Source: FEN-1219 sp963728995 (GTDB lineage: Bacteria > Pseudomonadota > Gammaproteobacteria > Steroidobacterales > Rariloculaceae). Taken from it: a stretch of DNA of 64,000 nucleotides. The number at the start of each line of letters is the position of its first letter. Position 1 is the first letter of the stretch. The notes under the pieces are model-generated. The model was not told where the DNA came from. It made no database searches and was given only the letters and a program-made list of their open reading frames with translations. A program made the position numbers and the translations under genes. The stretch spans positions 62,001 to 126,000 of the forward strand of contig CAVSMD010000008.1 of the NCBI GenBank assembly GCA_963728995.1. The letters are read 5' to 3'. Shown here one piece after another: positions 53,557 to 61,703 of the stretch.

Positions 53557-53621
53557 ACCGTGCGCGCCAGTCTACCGGCAAACGGTCGGCGGCGGGTACC
53601 CGCCTCGAAGCTGAGCCGGCG

Positions 53622-53978
53622 TCAGCGGCGCAGCAGCTTCAGGACGTCTTCGAGCTCGGCGCGCACCTGGCGAATGATTTGCTGGCTCTGGCTGGTGTCG
53701 GACTTCGCCTCGTCGCCCATGAGTCGCTGCCGCGCCCCACCGATCGTGAAGCCCTCTTCATAGAGCAGGCTGCGGATTTGGCGAATCACCAGGACGTCCT
53801 GCCGTTGATAGTAACGGCGGTTGCCGCGGCGTTTGACGGGCTTGAGCTGCGGGAACTCCTGCTCCCAGTAGCGCAACACGTGAGGCTTTACGCCGCACAG
53901 GTCGCTGACTTCCCCGATGGTGAAGTACCGCTTTCCCGGAATCGGTGGGAGCTCGGAGTTATTCCCTGGTTCCAGCAT
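53622..53978 (-). CDS. MerR-family transcriptional regulator
   Basis: A 118-residue protein with the N-terminal MerR DNA-binding domain: YFTIGEVSDLCGVKPHVLRYWEQEFP (helix-turn-helix) and RRGNRRYYQRQDVLVIRQI (wing and following helix). The C-terminus is a short coiled coil with no metal-binding cysteines. It sits after ihfA, as in many gammaproteobacteria. Its ligand and targets are not known. It overlaps ihfA by 20 bases. Confidence 0.9.
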   Translation of the reverse strand: MLEPGNNSELPPIPGKRYFTIGEVSDLCGVKPHVLRYWEQEFPQLKPVKRRGNRRYYQRQDVLVIRQIRSLLYEEGFTIGGARQRLMGDEAKSDTSQSQQIIRQVRAELEDVLKLLRR

Positions 53979-54258
53979 AAGCCTCGACTCGCGCTTTTAG
54001 TTTTTGACCAGGGCGGAAGGTCACGACGCGGCGAGCGGTGATGGGGATCTCTTCGCCTGTCTTCGGATTTCTTCCGGGTCGTTTATTCTTGTCGCGCAAA
54101 TCGAAGTTTCCGAATCCGGAAAGTTTGACTTGTTCGCCGACCGCAAGGGCGGCCCTGAGATCCTCGAAGAACGAGTCGACGAGCTCGCGAGCCTCGCGCT
54201 TGTTCAGGCCAAGCTCGTTGAACAGCGACTCGGCCATGTCCGCTTTCGTCAGTGCCAT
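53959..54258 (-). CDS. ihfA: Integration host factor subunit alpha
   Basis: A 99-residue HU/IHF DNA-bending protein with the beta-arm GNFDLRDKNKRPGRNPKTGEE. It binds and bends DNA as a heterodimer with IhfB in replication, transcription and recombination. The position after pheT is the conserved location of ihfA. Confidence 0.97.
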   Translation of the reverse strand: MALTKADMAESLFNELGLNKREARELVDSFFEDLRAALAVGEQVKLSGFGNFDLRDKNKRPGRNPKTGEEIPITARRVVTFRPGQKLKARVEAYAGTRE

Positions 54259-54285
54259 ATTTCGTGGTTCGGCGTCCGATTACGG

Positions 54286-56667
54286 TTAAGTTCTTATCGT
54301 CGCCCCGAGTTCACGCTCCAAGTGAAGCATGATCGAGCGCATGGTCTTATCGGCGTCCTCGTCGGTAAGCGTGCGTGAGACGTCCTGCAAAATCAAGCCT
54401 AACGCGATGCTTTTTCGTCTTGTATCTACGCCTTTGCCGCGGTATACGTCGAAAACGACCACACGTTGCAACAGGTCGCCGGCGACGCGCCGCGCGATAG
54501 CCTCCAGCGCTTCAGCGGAGACCGTCTCGTCGACGACGACGGCGAGATCGCGGCGAATGGCGGGAAACCGGGAGTAGTGCCGAAACGTCGGCACGCGCGC
54601 CACGAACGTCGCGTCCATGTGCAACGCAAAGAGCACGGCGGTCCGCTTCTTGTCGAGTCGCTCCGTCAGGTCCGGGTGCAGCGGCCCGATCCAGCCGATC
54701 GTATGGTCGTCGAGCGTGCGGATCCGGGCTGTTCGTCCCGGGCATAACGCAGGGTGTGACGCCGCTTCGAAGCGAAATTCATTGGCCCGGCCCGTGAGTC
54801 GCAAGAGCGCCTCGACGTCACCCTTGACGTCGAAGAAATCGATCTCGGGCGCCGCGCTGTCCCAGTGCTCGGGCGCCCGTGCGCCGAGCGCGAGACCCGC
54901 CACCACGGTGGTCTGCTCCACCGCGGTGCCGGTCATCGAGAACTGGGGGCCGATCTCGAACAGCTTCACCCGCTGGCGCTGGTGGCTCAGGTTCAACCGG
55001 CCGACACCTATGAGGCCCGGCCACAGCGAGCGCCGCAGCACCGCCATATCGCTGGCGATCGGGTTCGCGAGCTCGATCGGCTCCCCGCCGGGGTGTACCG
55101 CGGCATCGAACTCGGGATCGATGAAGCTATACGTGATGGCCTCCGTATAGCCCCGCGCCACGAGCAGGTCGGCCACCCGGTCGCTCGGCACCGTGAGCTC
55201 GGTCGCCGCCCCGAGGCGCTCGATGGGCGCCCCCGGCGTCGACGGAACTCGGTCGTAACCGACCATGCGTCCGACCTCTTCGATCAGGTCTTCCTCGATG
55301 GTTATGTCGAACCGAAACGATGGCGGAACGACCTGCCAGCCATCCTTGGCGGGCGTCACCCGCATGCCGAGCCGGGTCAAGAGGCTCACCACCTGCGCGT
55401 CGGGGACCTCGAGGCCGAGCATCGTCTGCAGGCGCTGACGCGCCAGCGCCACGGCCGATCGCTGGGGCAAATCACCGGTCCGCTCTTTGATCGTCAGCGG
55501 GCCTGCCTGTCCGCCGCTGATCTGCAGCAACAGCTCGGTCGCGTGCTCGATCGCGCGAGCCTGGCCGGCGGGATCCACGCCCCGCTCGAAGCGCAGTGAC
55601 GCCTCGGTATGCAGGCCGAACCGGCGGGCTCGACCGGCGATAGCGGCGGGTGAGAAGAACGCGGCTTCGAGAAACACGTCCGTGGTTGCGTCGCCGACGG
55701 CCGTCGCCTCACTGCCCATGATCCCTGCCAGGCCCACGGGGCCGCGGTCATCGGCAATGACGAGCACGTCGGGCGCGAGCTCGACCGATCGCCCATCGAG
55801 CAACTTCAGCCGTTCGCCGCCTTTGGCGAAGCGCGCCCCGATGCGGCCCGTGAGCTTGCCGAGGTCATAGGCGTGCAATGGTTGCCCGAGCTCGAGCATG
55901 ACGTAGTTCGTGACGTCGACGACGGCCTGAATCGGGCGCAACCCCGCGCGACGCAGTCGTTCACGCATCCAGAGAGGCGTTTTCGCCTGCGTCGACAGCC
56001 CCCGTATGACACGGCCGACGAAGCGTGGGCACGCCGCGCCTGCTTCGAGCCCTATCGAGAGCCGATCGTCGATTGCCGCCGCGATCGCGGGCGGTACGCG
56101 CTCCTTCAGCGATCGGCCTCGACGCGCCGCGAGCTCACGGGCGATGCCGAGCACGCTGAAGCAATCGCCGCGATTTGGCGTAACGTTGACCTCGAGCACG
56201 GCGTCGTCGAGCCGCAGGTAGCCCTCGATGGGCGCACCCACCGGGGCGTCGGCGTCGAGGACCAACAGGCCTTGGGTGTTGTCGTCCTGGAGGCCGAGCT
56301 CCCGGGCCGAGCAGAGCATGCCGTGCGACTTCACGCCGCGCAGCTCCGCGGCGCCGATCGCCTTCCCGCCGGGGAGCGTCGCCCCCACCCGCGCGAATGC
56401 CGCCTTGATGCCTGCCGCGACATTGGGCGCGCCGCAGACGACTTGCAGCTGGCCGGCGCCGTCGGCCACGACGCAGATCGAAAGGCGATCGGCATTCGGA
56501 TGCTGCGCGACGCTCAGCACTTCCGCGACCACGATGCGTTCGAGAGGGCCGGCCACGGGGTCCACGGCCTCGACTTCGAGCCCCGACGTGGTCAGGTCGG
56601 CCGCCACCGCTGCGGCACTGCCCTCGAGCTCGACCCAATCGCGCAACCAATCGAGATTCACACGCAT
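54286..56667 (-). CDS. pheT: Phenylalanine-tRNA ligase, beta subunit
   Basis: A 793-residue beta subunit with the tRNA-binding EMAP-like domain (QHPNADRLSICVVADG), B3/B4 editing domain and the C-terminal anticodon-binding fold. It joins PheS in an alpha2beta2 enzyme that charges tRNA-Phe. It starts nine bases after the pheS stop. Confidence 0.96.
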   Translation of the reverse strand: MRVNLDWLRDWVELEGSAAAVAADLTTSGLEVEAVDPVAGPLERIVVAEVLSVAQHPNADRLSICVVADGAGQLQVVCGAPNVAAGIKAAFARVGATLPGGKAIGAAELRGVKSHGMLCSARELGLQDDNTQGLLVLDADAPVGAPIEGYLRLDDAVLEVNVTPNRGDCFSVLGIARELAARRGRSLKERVPPAIAAAIDDRLSIGLEAGAACPRFVGRVIRGLSTQAKTPLWMRERLRRAGLRPIQAVVDVTNYVMLELGQPLHAYDLGKLTGRIGARFAKGGERLKLLDGRSVELAPDVLVIADDRGPVGLAGIMGSEATAVGDATTDVFLEAAFFSPAAIAGRARRFGLHTEASLRFERGVDPAGQARAIEHATELLLQISGGQAGPLTIKERTGDLPQRSAVALARQRLQTMLGLEVPDAQVVSLLTRLGMRVTPAKDGWQVVPPSFRFDITIEEDLIEEVGRMVGYDRVPSTPGAPIERLGAATELTVPSDRVADLLVARGYTEAITYSFIDPEFDAAVHPGGEPIELANPIASDMAVLRRSLWPGLIGVGRLNLSHQRQRVKLFEIGPQFSMTGTAVEQTTVVAGLALGARAPEHWDSAAPEIDFFDVKGDVEALLRLTGRANEFRFEAASHPALCPGRTARIRTLDDHTIGWIGPLHPDLTERLDKKRTAVLFALHMDATFVARVPTFRHYSRFPAIRRDLAVVVDETVSAEALEAIARRVAGDLLQRVVVFDVYRGKGVDTRRKSIALGLILQDVSRTLTDEDADKTMRSIMLHLERELGATIRT

Positions 56668-56676
56668 GACGAGGAC

Positions 56677-57661
56677 TCAGCCGAATTGCTCGAGAAACCG
56701 CAGATCGTTCTCGAAGAACGCCCGCAGGTCATCCACGCCATAGCGCAGCATCGTGAGGCGCTCCACGCCCATGCCGAACGCGTACCCGGTAAACGTCGTT
56801 GGATCGATGCCGGCATTGCGGAGCACGTTCGGATGCACCATGCCGCAGCCGAGAATCTCCAGCCAGCGGCCGGACTCGGCCAGCACGTCGACCTCCGCCG
56901 ACGGCTCGGTGAACGGGAAGTACGACGGTCGAAAGCGCAGTTGAACGTCACGCTCGAAGAACTTGGAAACGAAGTCGTACAGCAGTGCCTTCAGGTTTGC
57001 GAAGCTGACCTGGCGGACCGATCGCGAGCCCTTCGACCTGCGTGAACATCGGCGTGTGCGTGAGATCGGAGTCGCGCCGATACACGCGGCCCGGTGCAAT
57101 CAGTCGGATCGGTGCGCCATGCTCGCGCAAAGCGCGTATCTGCACGGGTGAGGTGTGCGTGCGCAGCAGCAATCCCGAGCGCAGGTAGAACGTATCGTGC
57201 ATCGCCCGCGCGGGATGATCGTCGGGGATGTTCAGCGCCGTGAAATTGTGGAAGTCGTCCTCGACCTCGGGTCCGGTGTGCACGTCGAACCCCGCGTGCG
57301 CCAAGATCGCGACCATGCGCCGCAGCGTGCGCGTGACGGGGTGCAGGCGACCCGGAGCTTCGCCTCGTCCCGGCAACGAGACGTCCAACGCATCCGCGGC
57401 GAGCTGCTGGGCTACCCGGCGCGTTTCGAGCGCCGCGCGACGCGCGGCGATGGCAGCCGCCAGCGTCGCCTTCGCGTCGTTGACGGCTTTGCCCGCGATC
57501 GGGATTTGCTCCGGCGGCAGCTTGCCGAGCTCGCGCAGCTGCGCCGTGAACAGGCCCTTCTTGCCCAGAAACTGCACGCGGACCGCATCGAGCGCGGCCA
57601 AGTCCTCGGCCGCGCGAACGGCTGCCTCGGCCTGACCCAGCAGCTCCGCGATGCCGGTCAC
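56677..57661 (-). pseudogene. pheS: Phenylalanine-tRNA ligase, alpha subunit, interrupted by a +1 frameshift
   Basis: The N-terminal two-thirds run from GTG 57661 through the class II motifs (FHNFTALNIPDDHPAR, THTSPVQIRAL, RVYRRDSDLTHTPMFTQVEGLAI). The frame then breaks and continues as RQVSFANLKALLYDFV to the motif-3 region GYAFGMGVERLTMLRYG and a normal C-terminus. One extra base near 57018-57020, in a GGTC, accounts for it. The protein is essential, so a sequence error is more likely than a dead gene. Restored, it is about 327 residues. GTG 57661 is chosen over a GTG/ATG at 57748 that lies inside rplT. Confidence 0.85.
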
Positions 57662-57686
57662 CGCGTTGTTCCCATCGACGGGGGCT

Positions 57687-58049
57687 TTAGGCGCCTGCGA
57701 GGGCCTCTTTCGCGGCCGCCGCGATGGCCGCAAAGCCATCTTGGTCATGGACCGCGATGTCCGCGAGGACCTTGCGATCCACCTCGATTTCGGCGAGCGC
57801 CAAGCCGTTGATCAGGCGGCTGTACGACAAGCCATTGGCTCGGGCCGCCGCGTTGATGCGGGTGATCCACAGTGCGCGAAACTCGCGCTTACGCACCCGT
57901 CGATCGCGAAATGCATATTGGCCTGCTTTGATGACCGCCTGTTTTGCCGCCCGGAAGACCTTGCGGCGAGCGTTGTAGTAGCCCTTGGCTTGACCCAGGA
58001 TCTTGCGGTGCCGAGCCTTGGCCGTAACGCCGCGTTTTACTCTGGCCAT
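57687..58049 (-). CDS. rplT: 50S ribosomal protein L20
   Basis: A 120-residue basic protein, MARVKRGVTAKARHRKILGQ at the N-terminus, typical of L20. It is essential in early 50S assembly and can repress its own operon by binding its leader. The ATG follows the rpmI stop directly (TAAATG), so translation is coupled. Confidence 0.98.
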   Translation of the reverse strand: MARVKRGVTAKARHRKILGQAKGYYNARRKVFRAAKQAVIKAGQYAFRDRRVRKREFRALWITRINAAARANGLSYSRLINGLALAEIEVDRKVLADIAVHDQDGFAAIAAAAKEALAGA

Positions 58050-58253
58050 TTACGGTCTCCCGTAGGGGAGCAACCGCCGCAGGCCCTCGACGTCCGAGTC
58101 GGCGACCTGCATCGGTCGGCCCAGCTGACGTTTCCGTTTCGGCGATTTCTTGGTCAGGATGTGGCGCATATGGGAATGGCCGGATTTGAATCCACCATTA
58201 CCCTTCGCGCGGAAACGCTTCGCAGCGCCGCGCTTCGTCTTCAGCTTCGGCAT
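58050..58253 (-). CDS. rpmI: 50S ribosomal protein L35
   Basis: A 67-residue small basic protein with MPKLKTKRGAAKRFRAKGNG. Start ATG 58253 with a GAGGAG ribosome site. Between infC and rplT as usual. Confidence 0.98.
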   Translation of the reverse strand: MPKLKTKRGAAKRFRAKGNGGFKSGHSHMRHILTKKSPKRKRQLGRPMQVADSDVEGLRRLLPYGRP

Positions 58254-58370
58254 GACTTTCTCCTCGATGTTTAGCCCGTTCCAGTGTTGCCTCGACTGGG
58301 CGGGCGGCCGACGCCCGGCGCGCGTTCGCGCGCTACTCGTCGGCACTTGTTTGTTTGACGACGGGGATCG

Positions 58371-58889
58371 TCAGCGCTTGCGCGGACCGATCACCATCAC
58401 CATTTGCCGCCCTTCCATGAGCGGCTGTTGTTCCACGGCACCGTAGCTTTCCAGGTCTTGTTGCACGCGCTTCAGCAGCGCGACGCCGATTTCCTGGTGC
58501 ACCATCTCTCGTCCGCGGAACCTGAGCGTCACCTTGGCCTTGTCGCCTTGGCCCAAGAACTTGATGAGGCTGCGAAGCTTGACCTGGTAGTCACCCTCTT
58601 CCGTGCCGGGCCGGAACTTCACTTCCTTGACCTGAATCTGTTTCTGCTTCCGCCGGGCGGACTGTGCCTTCTTGTTCTGCTCGAACACGAACTTGCCGTA
58701 GTCCATGATCCTGCAGACAGGAGGCTCAGCGCCGGGGGCGACTTCCACGAGATCCAGGCCGGCACTCTCGGCGCTACGAAGCGCGTCCTGAACCGCCATG
58801 ATTCCAACTTGCTCGCCGCTCGAGCCAATGACGCGAACTTGCGGAGAGTTGATCTCCGCGTTGCGTCTCACGCGCTTACCTTGGACGAT
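58371..58889 (-). CDS. infC: Translation initiation factor IF-3 (ATC start)
   Basis: A 172-residue IF3: the N-domain (AEINSPQVRVIGSSGEQVGIM, with the DYGKFVFEQ linker) and C-domain (VKEVKFRPGTEEGDYQVKLRS, KVTLRFRGREM, PLMEGRQMVMVIGPR) are normal. The Shine-Dalgarno GAGGAG lies seven bases before an ATC at 58889, giving IVQGKRVRRN. A GTG six codons later (58871) would lack a well-placed site. IF3 genes characteristically use ATT, ATC or ATA, because IF3 discriminates against them and so represses itself. This fits the family rule. Confidence 0.85.
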   Translation of the reverse strand: MVQGKRVRRNAEINSPQVRVIGSSGEQVGIMAVQDALRSAESAGLDLVEVAPGAEPPVCRIMDYGKFVFEQNKKAQSARRKQKQIQVKEVKFRPGTEEGDYQVKLRSLIKFLGQGDKAKVTLRFRGREMVHQEIGVALLKRVQQDLESYGAVEQQPLMEGRQMVMVIGPRKR

Positions 58890-58933
58890 TCTTCGCTCCT
58901 CAGTTGGCTAAAAACATCGGCCGCGGCTTGCAC

Positions 58934-58982
58934 GTGATCTGCGCTGCAGATCACCGACATGCTCGCCAACGGCCGGCCGTTG
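58934..58982 (-). promoter_or_regulatory. Two palindromes in the infC leader
   Basis: GTGATCTGC-GCT-GCAGATCAC (58934-58954) is a perfect nine-base hairpin with a 3-base loop. CAACGGCC-GGCCGTTG (58967-58982) is a perfect 16-base palindrome. Both lie in the untranslated region between the candidate promoter and infC, so they may fold in the mRNA. Their role is not known. Confidence 0.45.
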
Positions 58983-59033
58983 TCATTTTCGCCGGGGTAA
59001 CCGAACTTCCGCCCGCCCCCAGGACGAACGCGC

Positions 59034-59062
59034 ATTGTACGGGCACGCATTACGCCGCACAA
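59034..59062 (-). promoter_or_regulatory. Candidate promoter of infC-rpmI-rplT-pheST-ihfA
   Basis: On the minus strand, TTGTGC (59057-59062) is followed after 17 bases by TACAAT (59034-59039, five of six to the -10 consensus). There is no thrS gene upstream, so the operon needs its own promoter. Confidence 0.55.
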
Positions 59063-59075
59063 GGCGGGCCGCACT

Positions 59076-59807
59076 CTAAAGGCCTTTAGTTTCAGACAGT
59101 TCTGCGCCGTCGGCGACGGTCTGTCCTCGCAGGCCGTACAGGCGCTGCAGCTGAGCGAGGTCGCCCGCCGAGACGCCGGCGGTGGAGGCGATGTCGCCGC
59201 GATTGCGCAGCTGTCGGCGGTAGCGGGCAAAGAACTCCGGAATGTCCCCGCCGTAGCCGAAGAAGTACATGACGTCGTCGAAGGCGTCCGTGTGCCGCAG
59301 CCCGAGGGCGTGGCCGAGCTCGTGGACGCAGGTGAGGTATACGATGGTGTCGCGAAACAGCGCGTCGGCCGCGGCGCGCGCGGCGATCTCCGGTCCCAGG
59401 GCCCCGGTGTCCGGCCGAACGAACACGGCGGCGCCACGTCTGCCATCGACCTCGATCGGCACCATCTCGCCGTATTGCCCACCCCCCGGAGGGGCCCAGT
59501 AGAGACGCACGAGTGCGTCGTCTTCGCTCTTGGCGCGCACGAAGATCAAGGCCCCCTCGGCGGCGCGCTGCCACGCTTTGAGCGCCCATTCGGCGAGATC
59601 GGCATCTCCCGCCCGGTACGCCGAGCCGGGCTCCGCCGGTCCGATGAAATACGTGACCTGGCCGCCGGCCGGAAGCGGGCCCAGCGGACCGAGCTCCTGG
59701 GCACCGAGCGGCGCCGCCGCGAGGGTGCCCCATAACAGTACTGCACCCCACCCGGCTCGCGCGCGCCCGGTGGTGCGCGGCGCATTTTGACGGTAGATCG
59801 TGAGCAC
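59076..59807 (-). CDS. Matrixin-like secreted zinc metallopeptidase
   Basis: A 243-residue protein with a signal peptide (GAVLLWGTLAAAPLGAQE) and the zincin motif HELGHALGLRH in TCVHELGHALGLRHTDAF. A Met-turn-like segment (VMYFF) follows 12 residues later, as in metzincins. The domain before it resembles matrixin prodomain-less proteases. Substrate unknown. Start: GTG 59807 behind AGGAGG (four-base gap). It is upstream of the infC promoter and is not thrS, which usually occupies this place. Confidence 0.7.
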   Translation of the reverse strand: MLTIYRQNAPRTTGRARAGWGAVLLWGTLAAAPLGAQELGPLGPLPAGGQVTYFIGPAEPGSAYRAGDADLAEWALKAWQRAAEGALIFVRAKSEDDALVRLYWAPPGGGQYGEMVPIEVDGRRGAAVFVRPDTGALGPEIAARAAADALFRDTIVYLTCVHELGHALGLRHTDAFDDVMYFFGYGGDIPEFFARYRRQLRNRGDIASTAGVSAGDLAQLQRLYGLRGQTVADGAELSETKGL

Positions 59808-59815
59808 CCGGCCTC

Positions 59816-60631
59816 CTACGGCTTGGCCGCGAAATTCCAGCGTGAGCATACCTGCTCGAAGCCGGCACGGCGGATGTTCGCGAGGGATGGATTTGGCTCG
59901 CCGGCGATGCTCTCACCGGTCTCCGTGGCGAGCACCGTGCACCCTGCGGCCGCTGCAGCCGCGATGCGGGCGGCGAGCAGCGCCGTTTGCGCACCGCGAC
60001 GGCGATACTCCGGCAGCGTTGCGCCGACTCCAAGCCATGCGGTGTGGTCCTGCACGAACACCGATCCGGTCGCCGCAATCCGCCCGTCGACTTCGGCGAT
60101 CAGCACGCGCCAACCGGGCCGCCCCACCAGCCTCGCGAACCACTCGCCCAGCGACGACGGAAGCCCGAACGCCGTCGTTGCGGTTCGTGCGACTTCGGCG
60201 GCGTCTTGCGCAGCAGCTTCGCGGATACGTAAGGTCGACGGTGGCTGCGGCGACACGGGCTCGGGTCCACGAAGGAATTTCGCCCAGGTTCGTCGGGCCG
60301 CGAGCTTGAGTCCCCGCGCCGCGATCCACGCCGCCAACTCGGTGGGGCGCGCTGTGGGTGTGAGATGCAGCCAAAAATCCGTGACGCCGGCTCCGCGGAA
60401 CACGTCGATGGCCTCATCGAGCTGCGCTTCGGTCGCAGGCGCGTGGGCGCCGAGGCCGATGACGCGATTGAAATAGCTCACCGGAACGCGCGGCGCGATC
60501 AGCACGGTCGCGGAGCCGACGCGTGCGCTTCGCAGGTCGAGCTGCGCGGGTGCCGCCGCGTACAGGTCCCGTGCCGCTACCGCTTCGACGTCGTCGGCAA
60601 GGTCGATCGCGTCGCTCGAGGTGGGATCCAT
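59816..60631 (-). CDS. GNAT-family N-acetyltransferase
   Basis: A 271-residue protein with a C-terminal GNAT domain: motif A-like VGATLPEYRRRGAQTALL supplies the acetyl-CoA binding, and beta-4 has WRVLIAEVDGRIAATGSVF. The N-terminal half resembles the other GNAT-like lobe of two-lobed acetyltransferases. Substrate unknown. Start ATG 60631. It lies eight bases before the matrixin-like gene on the same strand, so the two may be co-transcribed. Confidence 0.75.
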   Translation of the reverse strand: MDPTSSDAIDLADDVEAVAARDLYAAAPAQLDLRSARVGSATVLIAPRVPVSYFNRVIGLGAHAPATEAQLDEAIDVFRGAGVTDFWLHLTPTARPTELAAWIAARGLKLAARRTWAKFLRGPEPVSPQPPSTLRIREAAAQDAAEVARTATTAFGLPSSLGEWFARLVGRPGWRVLIAEVDGRIAATGSVFVQDHTAWLGVGATLPEYRRRGAQTALLAARIAAAAAAGCTVLATETGESIAGEPNPSLANIRRAGFEQVCSRWNFAAKP

Positions 60632-60688
60632 GACTACGAACCCTGGGTCAGCCTTGCTCGCCGGCGATCGCAGAGATGAATGCCAAGT

Positions 60689-60763
60689 TGGTAGGCGCGA
60701 GTGGGATCGAACCACCGACCCCCACCATGTCAAGGTGGTGCTCTACCACTGAGCTACGCGCCT
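60689..60763 (-). tRNA. tRNA-Val (GAC anticodon)
   Basis: A 75-base cloverleaf on the minus strand: acceptor AGGCGCG pairs with CGCGCCT, CCA is encoded, T-loop GTTCGATCC. The anticodon loop TTGACAT reads GAC, for GUC and GUU valine codons. Confidence 0.95.
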
Positions 60764-60814
60764 AGGTCGTCAAGGGGCGCCACCATACCTATATCCGCGC
60801 CCGTTTCTCAAGCC

Positions 60815-61672
60815 CTAGTTTGTCGGCAGACCGCTCGCGCCGAGCCCGTGGCCGGCCCGCTTGAGCCCCAACAAATACAGCGTGTCGAGTAAGTCGTAGC
60901 AGAGCACCAGCTCGCGCCTGTCCGGAACCCAAGCAGCTTCGGCTTTGCCGCAACGGCGGACCACGAGAGTCATCGGCCGAGCCAGCACGAATCGCTCGTG
61001 GAGGCGCTCAACGATGAGCTCGAGCAGGCGCTGCGACTTGAGCTCGGCGGCGATGCGTGCGGACACGCGAGTCGGCGCCGGCTCGTAGAGCACCTCGATC
61101 GGCGCGCCGGGTGGATCCCCGGGTCGCCGGCCGTAGGTGTCGAGCAGCCAGGTAATCGCGCGCTCGGCCTGGGTGTATTCCGCCTTGCAGCCCGCCGCCC
61201 GTCGCTCCGGCAGGCCTGCCGCGGTCGGCACCGAGGCGAAGGTCTGGGGGTCGCTGCCATAGAGCAAGCAGGCGACCTGATAGAACCGCTGAATGCTGAG
61301 CGCGTGGGTGCCCCAGTACGGCACGTCGGCGCTCACCGTCGCGCCCACCTGCCACGAAGCGGCGAACGCATCGGCGGCCGCCAGCAGTGAGCGCAACGCA
61401 CGGTCGTTGAGCGCGGGGTCGAGCGGTGCTTCGCGCAGCAGCGCAAGCGTCGCGATGTAGTCGGCCGCGTTTTCCTCGGGCCCAAGAATCGGCACATCCT
61501 TCTCGGCAATCAGAAAGTGTCCGATTTCGTGGAGCACCAGGAACTCGACATTGCCGACCGTGAATTCGATCGCGCTGCGTGCAGCGTCGTCTTGGCCGAG
61601 CGCCGGGGGGCTCGCCGCCAGCAGCCCCGACAGGGCCGCGGCGCAGATTCCCGCGAGCCGCAGCACGGTCAC
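60815..61672 (-). CDS. DUF4344-family putative secreted metallopeptidase
   Basis: A 285-residue protein with signal peptide (LRLAGICAAALSGLLAASPPALG). The zincin motif HEIGH is in FLVLHEIGHFLIAEKDVPILG, followed by EENAADY, which resembles DUF4344. Eight Cys or so occur in the C-terminal half. Its target is unknown. It is the second HExxH gene within 2.6 kb; the two are not similar in sequence. Confidence 0.75.
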   Translation of the reverse strand: MTVLRLAGICAAALSGLLAASPPALGQDDAARSAIEFTVGNVEFLVLHEIGHFLIAEKDVPILGPEENAADYIATLALLREAPLDPALNDRALRSLLAAADAFAASWQVGATVSADVPYWGTHALSIQRFYQVACLLYGSDPQTFASVPTAAGLPERRAAGCKAEYTQAERAITWLLDTYGRRPGDPPGAPIEVLYEPAPTRVSARIAAELKSQRLLELIVERLHERFVLARPMTLVVRRCGKAEAAWVPDRRELVLCYDLLDTLYLLGLKRAGHGLGASGLPTN

Positions 61673-61703
61673 GGTTCGCAGCGGGTATTGCCGCTAGCAA
61701 CGG

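Noticed and set aside
57010..57030. Programmed frameshift in pheS or uvrB
   Set aside because: No slippery heptamer or following pseudoknot is evident, and PheS and UvrB are not known to use one.
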